A stretch of 64,000 nucleotides of DNA from Narthecium ossifragum (taxonomy: Eukaryota > Streptophyta > Magnoliopsida > Dioscoreales > Nartheciaceae), in contig OY986972.1 in NCBI GenBank assembly GCA_963920575.1, forward strand, positions 15,418,502 to 15,482,501. Direction: 5' to 3'. Positions 43,926 through 55,200 of the stretch are shown piece after piece (positions within the stretch are counted from its first letter, which is position 1; each line of letters opens with the position of its first letter). Below the pieces are notes generated by a model that saw only the letters and a program-made list of their open reading frames with translations, was not told the origin of the DNA and searched no databases. A program made the position numbers and the translations under genes.

Positions 43926-46036
43926 TGTTCGCGAATAAAACATCGATCTCGTTGGGACGAGATCTCTATTTTATTTCCGAGCAACTCATATTTAAATTTC
44001 ATATCAGGAAATTGCAGGCACCACACCCCTGGATCTGCCGATCGCCAAGTCGACAGATCGATCATTTACATCCCCGTAGGGAACACCTCCGATTCTAGAT
44101 CCAAATAAACATTTTTATAACAAAGAAGAAACAAAGAAAATAAATCACGTGATATATGTTAAACCGCCACCCTCAAAGCCATGCATGCCATTTTTGCCGT
44201 CGGGGCTTCAACTCCGGTGGGCTTGGGACCTTTGCCGTCGGGGTGCTTGGGAACACCGTCCAGCAAGATCCGACTCCTATTGTTGTGGGAGGAGCAGCTG
44301 CTGTGTTTGATGAAGCCGGCTTGGAGAAAAGGAGCCTAGAACCGGCTAAAACAGGGGAGCACTGGTTGGAACCAAGGAGGTGTGGCGAGCGGTTGGAGCT
44401 TCAGTCGCCGGAATGATGATGGTGGTTGTCCCTCTTTAGGATGGGTTGATGTTCTTGCGCTGTGAGATCACTAGGGAGACGGAACAAACGCCGGCTGGAA
44501 CAGAGAACAAAAAAGAAACAGGGAAGTGGAGCTTGTCCTCAAAGCCGCCGGGAGAGAGAGCCTTCTCCGTCGCTGGCGAGGAATCAAGCTAGATCCACCT
44601 TGCTGGAGATCCAAGCCGTAGGATCAACGAGCAAGAGAGTGAAGCTTAGGCCACGAGATCAACGAACCTCCTACAGCGTCGACCCAGAGACGCGAGCGTC
44701 TTCAATGGGTTCCGGCTGTGTGGGCTGGATCTACGCCGTCCAATGATGCGCAACCTTGGAACGTCACCAGAACCTCTTCGTCTTCAACCCTCTTCTTCAG
44801 TTTCCTCTTCAGCTTCTCCTTCGATTTCTTCCACCAGCTTCTTCTTCAGCCAAGAGCTCAATGCCTTCAGCCAAGACCAGCCTTCAGCCAAGACCCAGCT
44901 TCGACCAAGACCCAGCTTCGACCAAGACCCAGCTTCAGACCGTTCGGAACCTCTTCAGCCTCTTCAACAGCTTTGAGCCAAGCTTCGACGTGATCTTCCA
45001 CCCAGCTTCGACCAAGCTTCAACGCCTTCAGCCAAGACCAGCCTTCAGCCTCTTTAACCCAGCTCCGACCAGCCTTTTCTTCAACCCATGCCTCCTTTAT
45101 TTATAGGCACGAGAGGCGTATGTCCTCACATGGAATGGGATAATGGATCCCTTAATCAGGGGTGTTAATCACGTTAAGATGCTGATCAGGGTCCCTAATC
45201 AAAGGGATGCTGATTGCCTTGATGCTGATCCTTTTTATATAAGGATAGCTAACGTGCATACCAGCTGTGTTTTGCCATTGATTTTATTATTTGTTTATTT
45301 ATTTATTTATTTTCATATGGTATGGGATGAGTGAGGTTGGTTTATATATATATTTTTTTCATATATATATGGTATGGACGTGTATAAGGACGACCAAACA
45401 TGCAGCCCATAGAGCTTTGCTGATTTTTTGTTTTGGCGGATTTTTCTTTTGAAGTTCGAAAATGATGTTCGAATTTCAAATCTACCATGATTTGAATATT
45501 TTTCTCATGTCCATTACTGTTTGAATATTTTGTCCAAATTCAATAAACCATATGTGAATATTTATTCCCGTACAGAATATTTATATGAATTCTGAATATT
45601 TACCGGGATTTTACCAAAACATCCTCAGTGGTCATATATGTCAGACCAAAATATTTTGAGGGTGGAATGGTTAATTTTCAAACAATTATACCCTGAGGGT
45701 GTGAATTGCCCAAATTACCCCTGGGGTCTAGCTGTTATAGTAAAATTACCAGAAAACCCTTGCGTTCATATGGCTTATTTAGGGTGCCGTCAAAGCCTTG
45801 CGAGGTTGTTGTAAAATGTAATGGGAAGTCCAGGCCTGTATTTGGCCCAAATTCCCAATACGCCCTTGGGCGGGTGAAATTACCCAAACGTCCCTGGATG
45901 CCCTCGAAGTTAGGACAAGCATTTATCGGACATTTCAAATATGTTTTAAGCTTGCTTGAGTCTATCTGATGTTATTTTGACTCAAACAAACAGTGGTTAC
46001 TGCGACCTTTTGGCCTAGCCAAAATTTTTGTCAACA
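43926..46036 (-). repeat. 3' LTR of the Tat element
   Basis: 2111 bp; on the minus strand it starts TGTTGACAAAAATTTTGGC and ends CGCGAACA. It contains three units of an 18-nt repeat (CGACCAAGACCCAGCTT) near 44895-44935, where the partner has two. The frames seen on the plus strand inside the LTR (for example 44156-45106) occur in both LTRs and are not supported as genes. Confidence 0.95.
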
Positions 46037-46047
46037 GATGCCCCCTC
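46037..46047 (-). other. Polypurine tract of the Tat element
   Basis: Directly next to the 3' LTR the minus strand reads GAGGGGGCATC, the purine-rich primer for plus-strand DNA synthesis. It confirms the minus-strand orientation of the element. Confidence 0.7.
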
Positions 46048-47301
46048 GAGGCCTGCGCGCGAAATTTGTAACTTGAACGCGCAGGACTCGAAAATACCCA
46101 CGCCATGTATACCTGCATGAGCAGAGCATGTCGTTTTTTTTTTTTTTTTTTTTTGAGAAAACAAGCAGACATGTCCCCCTTTTTTTTTTTGCAGTTGGCT
46201 ATGCATGTATATACATGGCCAAGTATTCTCAGAAAGGAAGGATTTCTTCCATCCATCCATGTGTCCCCATGTATAGAGGCCTAGGGTTTAGGCATATATG
46301 TTATTTATTTATTTATCTTTTTTTTTCAAGGGCTTTTGCCGGAGGAATACTGGATCCCATCCCTTAAGATTTTGCAGCGGAAGGGTTTTGCAGGATGTAG
46401 AGGAGATCTAACACTTTGTCAGGTTCCTTTCCTCTTCTCCAACCTTTATTCTCTGCAACTTCTTTCTTCTCTTCTTCGCATGTATGTCGCTGTATTCTTT
46501 CCTTCTTCCCTTTTTTTTTTTGTTTGGCTCTTGTCCTTGCTCAACGCCAAGCATGGGTTTCATCTTCTTCTGAAACCTTGTTTGGCCTTTGTTGGCCGGA
46601 AACAACCATCATGGCCGGGCATGGCGGCTCCACCATCGGCCTGTTCTTTCCTCTGCTTTTTGAAAATCCCATGTCGAGGTCACTGGTTCTTCGTCGTGGT
46701 AGCCATCGATGTTGAGCCGGAGTGGCATGGTGCCCTTCATTTGCAACGCCATGGGTGCTGAAGTGGTGCAGGGTAGAAGTAGGTCCGGCACAGCGGGAGC
46801 AGCCAACCTGGCGTGATGGGTTCATGGCGAACGGCTGACGGCATGCTTGCAGGAGTCGTGGATTGAAGGAAGGAAAGCTGGCGCCGGCGTGCTAAAGATC
46901 TCCAACCAAGCTTGGGTGGCGGAAACCAGGAGCAGAGGGTGTGGCTTGATGCCGAGCTCGCAGAGGAGTCCTTCCTTGACGGAGTGGACAGGAGGAACGG
47001 CGCTGTGCTGGACTTCGCCGGGGGAAGAGATGGAAGTCCGACGGAAGCTTGGGCTTCGACGGAAATGGGAGACCTGTTGTATTGAAGGCGGCCGTCGCCG
47101 GCGTGAGGTTTCATCGTTGCCGGATCACTGGGCGGCGGTGTGGGCACCCGTCGAACCATGCTCTGTTTTTTTTTTACTCTAACTCATCTCTTTTCTCTGT
47201 TTCTTTGTGCTTTGCTTGCCTGTTTATTTTTTCTTTCTTTCCAATCTGCTGTGTGTTGATATATACTGTTGTTTCATTTTCCTCTCTTCCTTTTCAGCAA
47301 A
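46048..47301. other. Leader region of the antisense PMD gene, no firm gene
   Basis: Contains poly(T) tracts (46135-46155, 46181-46190), pyrimidine-rich stretches and a GC-rich segment (46700-47120) with short frames on both strands, none with a recognisable domain. It is the natural place for the promoter and an untranslated first exon of the plus-strand PMD gene, which is inference. Confidence 0.35.
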
Positions 47302-50300
47302 ATGTCAAGTTCCTCTTCAAAAGACGTTGAAGCACATACTCCTCTGAGGCAGTTGGCTCGATCGAAAATATTCGTCGTCAAGAATGAAAGCGAGGAGTCG
47401 TATACCAAACCTTGTGACGTCGCTGAAGGAAGGATTGAGCAGCGGGATGTTTTTCAGGACACTAAATGGCCCCATTTTGCTACTGTGTTGCTTTCACCAA
47501 TAGCGACCGGTCCGACGCCAATGCCGCTTTCATGTCTCGCCAATCGACTTATCTCTGAAGGACTGGATTGGGCGAATTACAAGCACCGACTTTATGAACC
47601 TTCTGCTGGATACATTGGATGGGGTCGGGATGTTATGAAGACAGAGTCTACCAATTTCCGCAAATCGGTGATCTATGGTGCGGTTTTTGTTCCTTGGGTC
47701 GGTACTCCATTGACGAGCAACTCTTTCGCAGCTTGGTGGAAAGGTGGAACCCAGAGACGAATACATTCGTGTTTTAGCATGGAGAGATGACGGTGTATCT
47801 TTCGGACATGTTTCATCTTGGCGGCTTTTCTATTATAGGAGACATGTATGACGAGTACCTTTCTAATGAAGAGAGCGTACCGACCAGTGGAGAAGGCAAT
47901 GCAGACGTGCCTCTTTACCCTTCTGCAGCATACCATCTCCTGAAGATATGGGAAGAACTGGCTGAAGGTCGAGACAAGGTTTCTTTTAGAGAATGGGTGC
48001 AACACTTTTACAAGGGTGAGGGCTTCAGTCCCCGCACTGCTTTTGATGACAAAGTGTACACGGCAGGTTTTCTTTCTATTTGGATATGTTACTTTGTTGT
48101 TCCAAATTCAAAGCCTTGCATTCGCCCTGGGGTCTTTGTTCCAGCTAGTTTGATGGCCATGGGACGAGCGTATTCATTGGCCCCAGCGGCATTGTGTTCC
48201 CTGTACAGGGGTTTGAGAGTAATGAGCTTACATCCTGCCGGACCTGGCTTTGCGAGCACGAGTTGGGCCATTCATTTGCTGATGGGTTGGGCATACCGAT
48301 ATCTCCGAGGGGTCTACCTGGGCAGCATAAGTCCATTATGGGAGCTTCCAGATATCGAATGCGGGAAGGCCAGCATGCCGGATTTGAAACACCTGATGTT
48401 TCGTATTCCCAGAAGTTTCTCCGCTTCGGATGCCAGAAGCCGACTCGACGTCAAGGGGAATTTCTTTCTTAGGCCGTTTTTGTGGGGAGTACAGGACGTA
48501 GAGTGGCATGTTGTGAAGGGTTTTAATTCTCGCAAGGCCGAGCGTTTTGCCATCTCTATACGTCGAGGCATGCTCCCCTTGAGGCTGGTTTCTGCAACTT
48601 CGGTGATGTATTCTGAGCCTTACAACCCCCACCGCTCCGGACGACAATTTGGACTTGACCAAGGTGTCCCCAAAGTGGGCCTGCGACATCCTTTGGAGGA
48701 GCGTCGCTATGGGGTCATGCTTGCGCATTGGGATCATCTGATGCGGATAGATGCCGGAAAGAAGTTCCTGATCCCCCCCGATGACCGTGTTGGGAGACTT
48801 TCCCATTCTTGGACGATGTGGTGGGTGGAGCGGACACGTGGATTTTTTAATGAAACGGTGCCGATGTTACGCCGTGGGGATCTTCATAGCCCGTTGTCAC
48901 TTGAGGAGAGGCAGGCCCTCTCCTATCGCAGTGTTATTATTTCTGACTACTGGGAATCCATACGTGGTGCAAATGCCGAGGAAACATCTAACAAGATCGA
49001 CGCTCTCGACAAATCTCAGCGGACCTTATGGGCTGTTTTCGGGAAGGATCTGAGGCAAAGCTGGAACATTTTTTCTAACTTGAAGAAAACAACAACCATC
49101 CAAGAGGTACCACTTCTTTTTTTTTAAAATTCTTTTCTTCCTTTCTTGTTCGACCCACGTCTCTTTTTTTTTTTTTTTTTTTTTTTGACACTGCTGGAAG
49201 CCTATGCTCTCTTTGATGGAGCCGCCCCAGTATTTACCCTTGCTATAGATCCGAGCATGACTCCCTTTTCTTCCTTGACCTGCAGGGCATATAACCCTCC
49301 CCTTTTTCTTTGAGCTGGACGGGTATGTTCTGCTCATGGGTTCATTAAGCAACCCATGATGTTTGCTAACGATTTTTGTTGCCAAGCATTGGGATGTTGC
49401 TACCTTCATATTTCGTTTGCACACTCCTCCTCCTTCGCTGTGCTGAGCATGCACTCCCTGATGGATTTGTACCCATATCTGCCATTAGTAGAACTTGCTA
49501 CAAACCTGCTGAACATGTTCTCTATTTTTTCTTGATATGCCGCGTATGTAGCCCTCCTCTTCTTTCTCTGTCTCTTTTTTCTTTTAACAGGGAAATGGCT
49601 GGGTATGTTCTGTTTATGGGTTCACCGAGCAACCCATGGTGTTGGCTGATTTTTTTTGTTTGCCAAACATTGGGATGTTACTGTCTTCACTTATTCGTTT
49701 GCACACTCTTCTTCTCCCTTGCTGTGCTGAGCATGCGCTCTCTCTTGATTCCGTTTTTCTTCATATGCTCTGTTCATGGGTTCATCAAGCAACCCCTGGT
49801 GCTTGCAAATTTTTTTTGGTTGCTAGGCAATGGTGGTGTTGCTGATCTTGCTCTGCCCAAATAACTGTAACATTGTTGGCTTTGTATACCTGCTTGCATG
49901 CCCTTCTTCTTCCCCTTCGTCATGCTCTGTTTATGGGTTTGCTGGTAGGTGTGTAGAAACGATGGAGAGGAACAACAGGAGACGGTAGTGGGAAGAAAGA
50001 GAAGAGAGAAGAAAACAGAGGCGGGGAAGTCGCTGGTTGCTTCTCATTTCCTCCTCAGTTTAAATCCCTTTTTTTCTGTTTTATCTTCCTGCATTCCGTT
50101 TGGGTTTCCTTGACCTCGTATCTCTACTTCCCATTGATCTCAGGGTGCTGCCAGCAAGCTTTCTTCCCAAGAGAAACCTGCTCACTCTCGTCGAGCAGTC
50201 AAGAAGCGGAAGGCCTCCCATCCCAGCGATGATCCTTCTCCAGGCCAGCCGGCGCGAAGGGTCTTGAATCCGAGTAATGGTTCTTCCTTGGACCAGCCAG

Positions 50301-51601
50301 CTTCTTTGAAGGAGCAAGTGGTCATTGCTCTTCCAGCCATAGGGCTGTCTAAAGGTGCCAGGAAAACACGGCGCAAGGTTAATACCGCCCAGGGGGTTCG
50401 TGCAGGTCCTCCAGTGGATCTGGCTTCGGCGGAGGTGATAGGTGCTCTCGAAGGTATCCCTCCTGTTCCTGTCAAGATTGCCACAAGAACACTCCAATTT
50501 GAAGATGAAGTACGAGATTTTGATGGAGAGATTGTCGTTGCTGATGATAAGATGGTATATGATTCTCCTCAAGTGCTTGCCTCCAGGGAGACTACTGTTG
50601 AGGCTGAGGACGAACTGGTGACCCCCACTGGTGACGCGCCCGGGCACGAATATGGCGCTGCCAAAGGGACAGCTCCTCGGGATGTTGCTTTTGAAGAGGC
50701 GGTGACTGATGATGTTGATGTTGAAGAAACGGCGGTCTCCATGGGCTTCGAAGCATCCGGCACGTGCTCCATGCCTGGTTTCGTAGGTTCTGCTCTTGAG
50801 TCTGAAGATGTTTTTATTGAAGAAGCAACAAATGAAGATATTGCTCATTACGGTGACGCAATACTTGGCGCGTCCCATGTGGTGATCCCTGAGGAAACTG
50901 TGGCCACTCCTGTTCTTGATGAAGTAATGACTGCTTTGGGCGGCGTGGGTGTTGATGCTTCTTCCGTGCCAGCTGTTTCGCCCAAGCTTGCTACTTTGGA
51001 TGAGCAGGTCGTCAACTTCTACGCGGAGCTTGAAAAGCGACTGGTGTCACTTTATCTACCCGACCCGGCCGTGTCTCTAGACTTTAAGGGGCTAGAGCAA
51101 CGTATTAATCGCCTGCTTGCGGCATTGCCTAGTCAGGAGTTCGGCTCATCTTCTCTAAGAAATGTCTTGCAACTACTTCTGTCACAGATAAATTCATGCG
51201 ATACGGAACTTCGCAAAGAAAAGGATTTAATACAGGCACATGACGCCAATGCATCCACATATCTTGCGAAAGTTGAGGCAGCCAAGTCCGAGAGAGTGGT
51301 CGTCACAGGAAATCTCCTACGTGCTCTTGAACGACAGCGACTTCAGGGGGAACTGGTGGGCGGTCTCAGAATTCAATTGCAAGTGGAAGAGCATGCCCTG
51401 AAGCAAATGACGGAGGAGAGTACCGCTCTTGAGGAGAAGAAAGCCACTTTGACATCTACCATTGAAGGGATGCAGCGGAAGCACCAGGAGGTGTTGACTT
51501 CTCGAGACATTATTCTGGCGATGAGCAAGGCGTACGAGCTTCAGGCCGAATTAGCCAGACTTTATGATGCTTTAAACCCATGGAGATCCCAGAATCCATG
51601 A
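47302..51601 (+). pseudogene. Antisense PMD (plant mobile domain) gene inside the Tat element, two exons
   Basis: It lies between pol and the 3' LTR on the strand opposite to gag-pol. Exon 1 starts MSSSSSKDVEAHTPLR at 47302, right after a TTTTCAG that may itself be a splice acceptor. It reaches the PMD core: IYGAVF, then LFRSLVERWNPETNTF, HGEMTVYLSD, HLGGFSIIGDMYDEYL. A frame change near 47690 and a TAG at 47775-47777 break it; afterwards it is open to 49106. A GT at 49107 and AG at 50142-50143 define a 1037-bp phase-0 intron. Exon 2 (50144-51601) has a basic nuclear-type signal (RRAVKKRKA), an acidic middle and a coiled coil of about 200 residues. PMD proteins occur in plant genes (MAIN/MAIL) and in transposons; the role here is unknown. 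Confidence 0.8.
49107..50143 (+). other. Predicted intron of the antisense PMD gene, with internal repeats
   Basis: Donor GAG before GTACCAC and acceptor TTGATCTCAG before GGTGCT are in phase 0 on both sides, linking two long frames. The intron is T-rich and holds at least three copies of a block with GTATGTTCTG, TTCATGGGTTCA, GCAACCCATG, CATTGGGATGTT and GTGCTGAGCATGC (near 49325, 49600 and 49765). Confidence 0.65.
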
Positions 51602-52207
51602 TGCATTTGATTGTTTCTTTTCTTATCAATGTCCGATGTGCCGAACTTGTACTTTTGACCAAAATTTGTGCATGATTCATGCTTATGAGTTGGATTTGTG
51701 GTATATATCAGGAAATTCTTGAAACCCACATTTTTGGATTTCATTTTTTTCCGTAATGTGATTGCAAGAGACAAGAGTGTTTACTTGTCATTGTTCATTT
51801 TTTTTTTTTTGAATGTGATCGGAAGAGACCAACGGTTGCCCATATATGTGCAAGCACCTTTCTAAGCTATTCAACGTAGACATGGATGCATGCTTTGCTT
51901 TTTGCCCATGCATGTGTAGATGAACCTCATGCTCTAGGTGTAAAAAGGGAGAAACCATAAGATGTGCTTACCTACCTACATAGGCATAGGCATTTCTTAT
52001 GCAAGCCACCTGTACCATATATGTGTGTGATGCTCCCCATTTTTCTTTTTTCTTTCTTCTCTCTCCCTTTTTTTTTGAGAAGGAACACTTGAGTATAAAA
52101 TTTAATTATGCAAAGTCTATACTCATATGTGGGTGGGAAACTCGCAAAGTGCGGAGTATTTTATTCAGGCTATCAGTTTAGGCTCTTGAAGCTTGGAGCG
52201 TACATGT
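51602..52207. other. Spacer between the converging PMD gene and pol
   Basis: AT-rich, no frame. It must hold the 3' UTR and polyadenylation signals of the plus-strand PMD gene. The pol frame ends on the other strand at 52208, so the two genes converge tail to tail about 600 bp apart. Confidence 0.4.
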
Positions 52208-55200
52208 TTAGGAATAATATCGCTTGAGAAACTTGCCATTCACCGGAGGTGGGGTATATTCACCATCCGGGGAAATAATTTTATAAGCTCCATTGGTATA
52301 GACCTCTTGAACTATGAAAGGCCCTTCCCATTTAGGATCAAATTTCCCTTGGGTTCTTCTGGCGACGACCATGGGTCGGACCACGGCGAGGACCAGGTCT
52401 CCGACTTTGAACGAGCGGCACTTCAGTTTCTTGTCAAAGGCTCTGGAAACTCTGGCTTGGTACATCTCTAGATTTTGCTGGGCTTCCATGCGCCGTTCTT
52501 CTAGGCTATCGAGCTCGTTGAGCCTTAATTTTGCAGCCTGGTCTTCTGTCAAGCCTTCATTTAGAGCGACTCTGAGGGAAGGTACCTGAATTTCGAGAGG
52601 AAGGACCGCTTCCCCCCCAAAGACAAGCGAATAAGGGGTTGCCCCCGTCGGAGTCTTCATTGTGGTACGGTATGCCCAGAGATTCTCCAGCAGCTTCTCG
52701 TGCCATTCCCTCTTGTCTTTATGAACTATTTTTTTCAGGAGCTTGCAGAGAACCTTGTTAAATGCCTCTGGCTGTCCGTTGGCTGCGGCGTTATATGCCG
52801 ATGAGAAACGGTGCTTAATTTTGTACTTGGCGCACAATCCCTCTACATTTCTGTTTTTGAAGGGTGTACCGTTATCTGAGATAATTTTTGCAGGGATCCC
52901 AAATCGGTAGATAATGTGCGTCTTGATGAACTGTACTACCGTCTCCCCCCTCGTATTTTTTAAAGGAACAGCTTCCGCCCATTTGGAGAAGTAGTCGGTT
53001 GCTGCTAGGATATATGAGTGGCCTTTCGATGAAGATGGCTGAATGGGGCCCACGATGTCTAAACCCCATGCTTCAAAAGGCCAGGAGACGCTTGTACGAT
53101 GAAGTGGCTCCGGGGGTTGGTCTACGAAGTCTGCGTGAATTTGATAGACATGACATTTTCTAACATACTCGATGGAGTCGCGCACCATAGAAAGCCAGTA
53201 GTAACCCAAATGCTTTAGCTGGTGATACAATTTAGGACCTGACTGATGTGCTCCGCAGATGCCCGAGTGGACTTCTTGGAGTGCTAACGCTGCTTCTTCA
53301 TTAGAAAGGCATAAAAGTAAGAGCCCGTCGTACGACCTTCGGTATAATGCGTCATTGACACAAGTGTATTTCGTCACCCTTCTTCTTAGCCTCAACCTCT
53401 CTTGGGGATTTGTAGGGAGTATCCCGGACATGAGATAATAAAGGAAGGGGCCTCTCCAGTCAGGTGTTTGTATTTTTGATGTGGAGACGACATTGACGAG
53501 AGTTGGCATGTATATATTTGGAACTTCTTCAAGTAGGGGAGTGAGGACTCGCCTCTCCTCAACCCTTATTTCTAACGTTCCTGAAGGCGAGAGGACCATG
53601 GCTGCGGCTAGACCTGCTAGAGCATCCGCCTTTTGGTTTTGGGATCGTGGGACGTGTTGAATCTTCAGCTCCTTGAAGCCATCGATGAGTCCCTTGGCCC
53701 TGATAAAATAAGGAATTAATTCTTCTTTCTTGACTGCATAAGTGCCGAGGATTTGATTTATAATGAGCTGGGAGTCTCCGTAAGCATTGAGCGGGTCCAT
53801 CCCCATTTCTAGCGCTATCTCTAATCCGATAACGAGGGCTTCGTACTCTGCCATGTTGTTGGATGACGCTGAAGTTAGTGCAAAGGAATACGGGATCAAG
53901 GCTTGCGTCGGAGTGACAAAAATTATTCCTGCCCCCGCTCCTGAATGTCTGCATGCTCCGTCAAAGTACATTTCCCAAGGAGGTTGAATGTCGGTGACGA
54001 ATACTTCTTCATCTGGTAGATCATCTTCCACAGTCGCATTGCTTGGCACCGGATGAGCGGCGAGAAAGTCCGCCAGGGCTTGTCCTTTGACAGCCTTTTG
54101 TGGGACGTATGTTATGTCGAACTGAGACAGTAGCATTGCCCATTTTGTGAGCCGTCCGGAAAGGACTAGCTTTTTTAGAATGTATCGCAAGGGATCAGTT
54201 TTGGAGACGAGCTGTATGGGATGCTCCAAGAGGTAATGACGAAGCTTCTGAGCGGCGAACACTAATGACAAGCATACTTTCTCCATCTCCGAATAATTAT
54301 GCTCAGCCCCAACCAAGGTTCGGCTAAGATAGTAGAGGGCTCTCTCCTTCCCTTCATCATCATGCTGTGCAAGCAAAGCTCCCAGCGATCCGGGCAGAGC
54401 TGCCGTATACATGATCAAGGGCTTTCCTTTGACAGGGGAAGCTAGAACCGGCGGGTTGATGAGATACTCTTTTATGCTTTGAAAAGCGTTCTGGCAAGAT
54501 TTATCCCATTCGAACGGAGCTCCTTTCTTCATGAGATGAGAAAATGGTTTGCAACAGCCAGCCAAATTGGAGATGAACTTTCGTATGTAGGCAAGTCGTC
54601 CTTGCAGGCTCTTGAGCTCGTGAAGGTTGCGAGGTGGAGGCATCAACAAGATTGCTTTAGCTTTAGCAGGGTCGACTTCGATTCCTTGTTTGCGAACCAC
54701 GAACCCGAGAAGCTTGCCGGACGTGACACCGAACGCACACTTCATTGGGTTCATCTTTAGGTTGTACCGCCTTAGCCTTTCGAAAACTCTGGTGAGGTGT
54801 TCGAAGTGATCTTGCCTATGCTTCGTCTTCACCACTAAATCATCGACATAATACTCCACGATGTCATGAAGGAGGTCGTTGAAGATGACTGTCATGGCTC
54901 TTTGGTAGGTGGCCCCTGCGTTCTTCAACCCGAACGGCATCACTATATAACAGAATATCCCCTTCGGTGTGCGAAAAGCGGTAAGCTCTTCGTCTTCGGG
55001 AGCCATTTTTATTTGGTTGTACCCCGAGTACCCGTCCATAAAGGACAAGATCTCATGACCCGTGGCAGCGTCGACCATAAGTTCCTTAATGGGTAGCGGA
55101 AAGTCGTCTTTTGGGCAAGCTTTATTTAGATCCCTGAAATCTATGCAGATTCTCAGTTGACCGTTCTTCTTCTTCACGGGAACGATGTTTGCGAGCCACT

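Noticed and set aside
44156..45106. Several plus-strand open frames within the left Tat LTR
   Set aside because: The same frames recur in the other LTR (60705-61638), are low-complexity Ser/Pro/Gln-rich and run against element transcription; they are LTR sequence, not genes.
46336..47182. Frames of 100-141 residues upstream of the antisense PMD gene
   Set aside because: They overlap each other on both strands, contain no recognisable domain and are compositionally driven; at most part of a leader.
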